Assembly: GCA_036250195.1 (NCBI GenBank)
Contig: JAVHZZ010000068.1
Location: 1 to 64,000, forward strand
Length of the DNA: 64,000 nt
Origin: Mixophyes australis
Taxonomy: Eukaryota > Chordata > Amphibia > Anura > Limnodynastidae
Reading direction: 5' to 3'
Each line of letters opens with the position of its first letter. Positions within the stretch are counted from its first letter, which is position 1. Made by a program: the position numbers and the translations under genes. Shown here piece after piece: positions 61,761 through 64,000 of the stretch. Under the pieces are notes generated by a model. It was not told the origin of the DNA, searched no databases, and saw nothing but the letters and a program-made list of their open reading frames with translations.

Positions 61761-64000
61761 ATTCATGTTTCGATTCATGATTCTTGATTCATGATTCATG
61801 ATTGAATTCATGATTCATGATTCATTATTCGATTCATGATTCATGATTCATGATTCAATTCATGATTCAATTCATGATTCATGATTCATGATTCATGATT
61901 CAATTCATGATTCATGTTTCGATTCATGATTCTTGATTCATGATTCATGATTCAATTCATGATTCTTGATTCATGATTCATGATTCATGATTCATGATTC
62001 GATTCATGATTCATGATTCAATTCATGATTCTTGATTCATGATTCATGATTCATGATTCATGATTCGATTCATGATTCATGATTCATGATTCATGATTCA
62101 TGATTCATGATTCATGATTCATGCTTCAATTCATGATTCAATTCATGATTCATGATTCATGATTCAATTTATGATTCATGATTCATGATTCAATTCATGA
62201 TTCATAATTCATGATTCATGATTCGATTCATGATTCATGCTTCATGATTCATGATTCGATTCATGATTCATGATTCATGATTCAATTCATGATTCATGAT
62301 TCATGATTCAATTCATGATTCATGATTCATGATTCAAATCATGATTCATGATTCGATTCATGATTCATGATTCATGATTCGATTCATGATTCATGATTCA
62401 ATTCATGATTCATGATTCATGATTCAATTCATGATTCATGATTCATGATACAATTCATGATTCATGATTCAATTCATGATTCATGATTCGATTCATGATT
62501 CATGATTCAATTCATGATTCATGATTCATGATTCATGATTTATGATTCATGATTCATGATTCAATTCATGATTCAAGATTCATGATTCAATTCATAATTC
62601 AATTCATGATTCATGATTCATGATTCATGATTCATGATTCAATTCATGATTCATGATTCATAATTAAATACATGATTCAATACATGATTCATAATTCAAT
62701 TCATGATTCGATTCCTGATTCAATTCATGATTCATGATTCGATTTATGATTCATGATTGAATTCATGATTCGATTCCTGATTCAAATCATGATTCATGAT
62801 TAAATTCATGATTCATGATTCATGATTCATGATTGAATTCATGATTCATGAATCATGATTCAATTCATGATTCAATTCATGATTCATTTCATGATTCATG
62901 ATTCAATTTATGATTCATGATTCAACTCATGATTCAATTCATGATTCATGATTCGATTCATAATTCATGATTCATGATTTAATTCATGAATCATGATTCA
63001 TGATTCATGATTTATGATTCTATTCATGATTTATGATTTAATTCATGATTCATGATTCATGATTCATGATTCAATTTATGATTCATGATTCAACTCATGA
63101 TTCAATTCATGATTCATGATTCGATTCATGATTCATGATTTAATTCTTAATTCATCATTCATGATTCATGATTCGATTCATGATTCATGATTCATGATTC
63201 ATGATTCAATTCATGATTCATGATTCAATTCATGATTCATGATTCATGATTCAATTCATGATTCATGATTCGATTCATGATTCATGATTCGATTCATGAT
63301 TCATGATTCAATTCATGATTAATGATTCATGATTCAATTCATGATTCAATTCATGATTCATGATTCATGATTCGATTCATGATTCATGATTCAATTCATG
63401 ATTCATGATTTATGATTCAATTTATGATTCATGATAAATGATTCATGATTCAATTCATGATTCATGATTCGATTCATGATTCAATTCATGATTCATGATT
63501 CAATTCATGATTCAATTCATGATTCATGATTCAATTCATGATTCATGATTCAATTCATGATTCATGATTCAATTCATGATTCATGATTCTTGATTCATGA
63601 TTCATGATTCAATTCATGATTCATGATTCATTATTCGATTCATGATTCATGATTCATGATTCAATTCATGATTCATGATTCATGATTCATGATTCAATTT
63701 ATGATTCATGTTTCGATTCATGATTCTTGATTCATGATTCATGATTCAATTCATGATTCATGATTCGATTCATGATTCATGATTCATGATTCATGCTTCA
63801 ATTCATGATTCATGATTCATGATTCAATTCATGATTCATGATTCATGATTCATGATTCATGATTCATGATTCATGCTTCAATTCATGATTCATGATTCAT
63901 GATTCAATTCATGATTCATGATTCATGATTCAATTTATGATTCATGATTCATGATTCAATTCATGATTCATAATTCATGATTCATGATTCGATTCATGAT
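61760..64000. repeat. Less ordered tail with private variants
   Basis: The family III landmark does not occur after 61,494. The stretch is rich in long runs of perfect 7-mers and has variants rare or absent elsewhere: ATGCTTCAATTC at 62,121, 63,793 and 63,873 (the last two 80 bp apart), and CAACTCATG at 62,923 and 63,091, a local duplication of about 168 bp. The ATTCCTG, ATTCG, ATTTATG, ATTGAATTC order near 62,710-62,790 resembles 1,670-1,750 and 3,040-3,110, so family I/II relatives are mixed in. The array continues past the window end without change of character. Confidence 0.68.

Larger units (their letters stand above)
1..64000. repeat. Simple satellite array built from 7-bp ATTCATG and 5-bp ATTCA/ATTCG monomers
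   Basis: Every line of the window parses into the 7-mer ATTCATG and a 5-mer (ATTCA, ATTCG, occasionally ATTTG), all in the same orientation, with scattered point variants such as ATTTATG, ATTCATA, ATTCTTG, ATTCCTG, ATTGATG and ATTCAGG. One to about four 7-mers are followed by one 5-mer, so composite units are 12, 19, 26 or 33 bp. The 7-mer is 2/7 G+C and the ATTCA 5-mer 1/5, so the region is strongly AT-rich and richer in T than A on this strand. No unique sequence interrupts it. Runs of three or more 7-mers put TGA in all three frames of both strands once per 21 bp, so long reading frames are not expected and none is credible. Such arrays are typical of eukaryotic heterochromatin. Species and chromosomal site cannot be read from the sequence. 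Confidence 0.97.

Noticed and set aside
1..64000. Protein-coding genes or long open reading frames
   Set aside because: Three consecutive 7-mers give a TGA in every frame of both strands. Only short runs of 12-bp units stay open, and these would encode low-complexity repeats with no start context or homology.
1..64000. CRISPR array
   Set aside because: There are no unique spacers; everything between repeats is itself the same repeat, at 5-7 bp periodicity.
1..64000. Bacterial or plasmid origin iterons
   Set aside because: Iteron clusters are short and lie beside a replication gene. Here the repeat fills 64 kb with no gene and no DnaA-box cluster.
1..64000. Human satellite 2/3 (ATTCC pentamer)
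   Set aside because: The style is similar, but the monomer here is ATTCATG plus ATTCA/ATTCG. ATTCC occurs only as scattered ATTCCTG or TTCCTTATT variants.
1..64000. Telomeric repeat
   Set aside because: No TTAGGG, TTTAGGG, TTAGG or related G-rich motif is present.
1..64000. EcoRI (GAATTC), BspHI (TCATGA) and TCGA sites as meaningful elements
   Set aside because: They follow directly from monomer junctions and the ATTGAATTC variant. They are useful for mapping but carry no biological signal.

Overview
The whole 64 kb is one uninterrupted satellite DNA array. I found no gene, RNA gene, transposon, CRISPR array, origin or other non-satellite sequence in it. Almost every base falls into one of two monomers in a single orientation: a 7-mer, ATTCATG, and a 5-mer, ATTCA, with ATTCG and the rarer ATTTG as variants. 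They alternate under a simple rule: one to about four 7-mers, then a single 5-mer, giving composite units of 12, 19, 26 bp and so on. An uninterrupted simple satellite of this length points to eukaryotic nuclear heterochromatin (centromeric, pericentromeric or a similar block) from a long-read assembly. I cannot name the species. The monomer resembles in style, but is not, the human satellite 2/3 pentamer ATTCC.

Mutated monomers act as fingerprints and reveal at least three nested levels above the monomer. (1) Local tandem duplications of 76, 124, 149, 148, about 168, 276, about 305, 345 and 877 bp. (2) Higher-order modules of about 1.3 to 3.1 kb. Family I has a landmark spacing of about 2.7-2.9 kb, family II of about 3.0-3.1 kb, and family III of about 1.3-2.7 kb. 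(3) A very large repeat: positions 1 to about 21,702 recur at 31,122 to about 52,816. The offset is 31,121 bp up to about 9.6 kb and 31,114 bp afterwards, a net change of one 7-mer. In spot checks the two copies differ at only a few sites.

Layout: 1-2,830 family I; 2,830-8,870 two family II modules; 8,870-21,702 family III modules; 21,703-31,121 a mosaic of family I and II pieces with visible junctions near 22,345, 27,405 and 28,192; 31,122-52,816 the second large copy; 52,817-59,990 further family III modules plus a more irregular stretch; 60,000-61,760 a clean 877-bp duplication; 61,760-64,000 a less ordered tail with private variants.

The pattern fits unequal crossing-over, slippage and gene conversion acting at several scales on a rapidly homogenised satellite. 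Points worth following are the 7/5 grammar, the CpG-decay signature in the 5-mers, the near-identical 31.1 kb duplication (which must be separated from an assembly artefact), and motif-like content: near-AP-1 heptamers throughout, some exact. No function is shown by the sequence.
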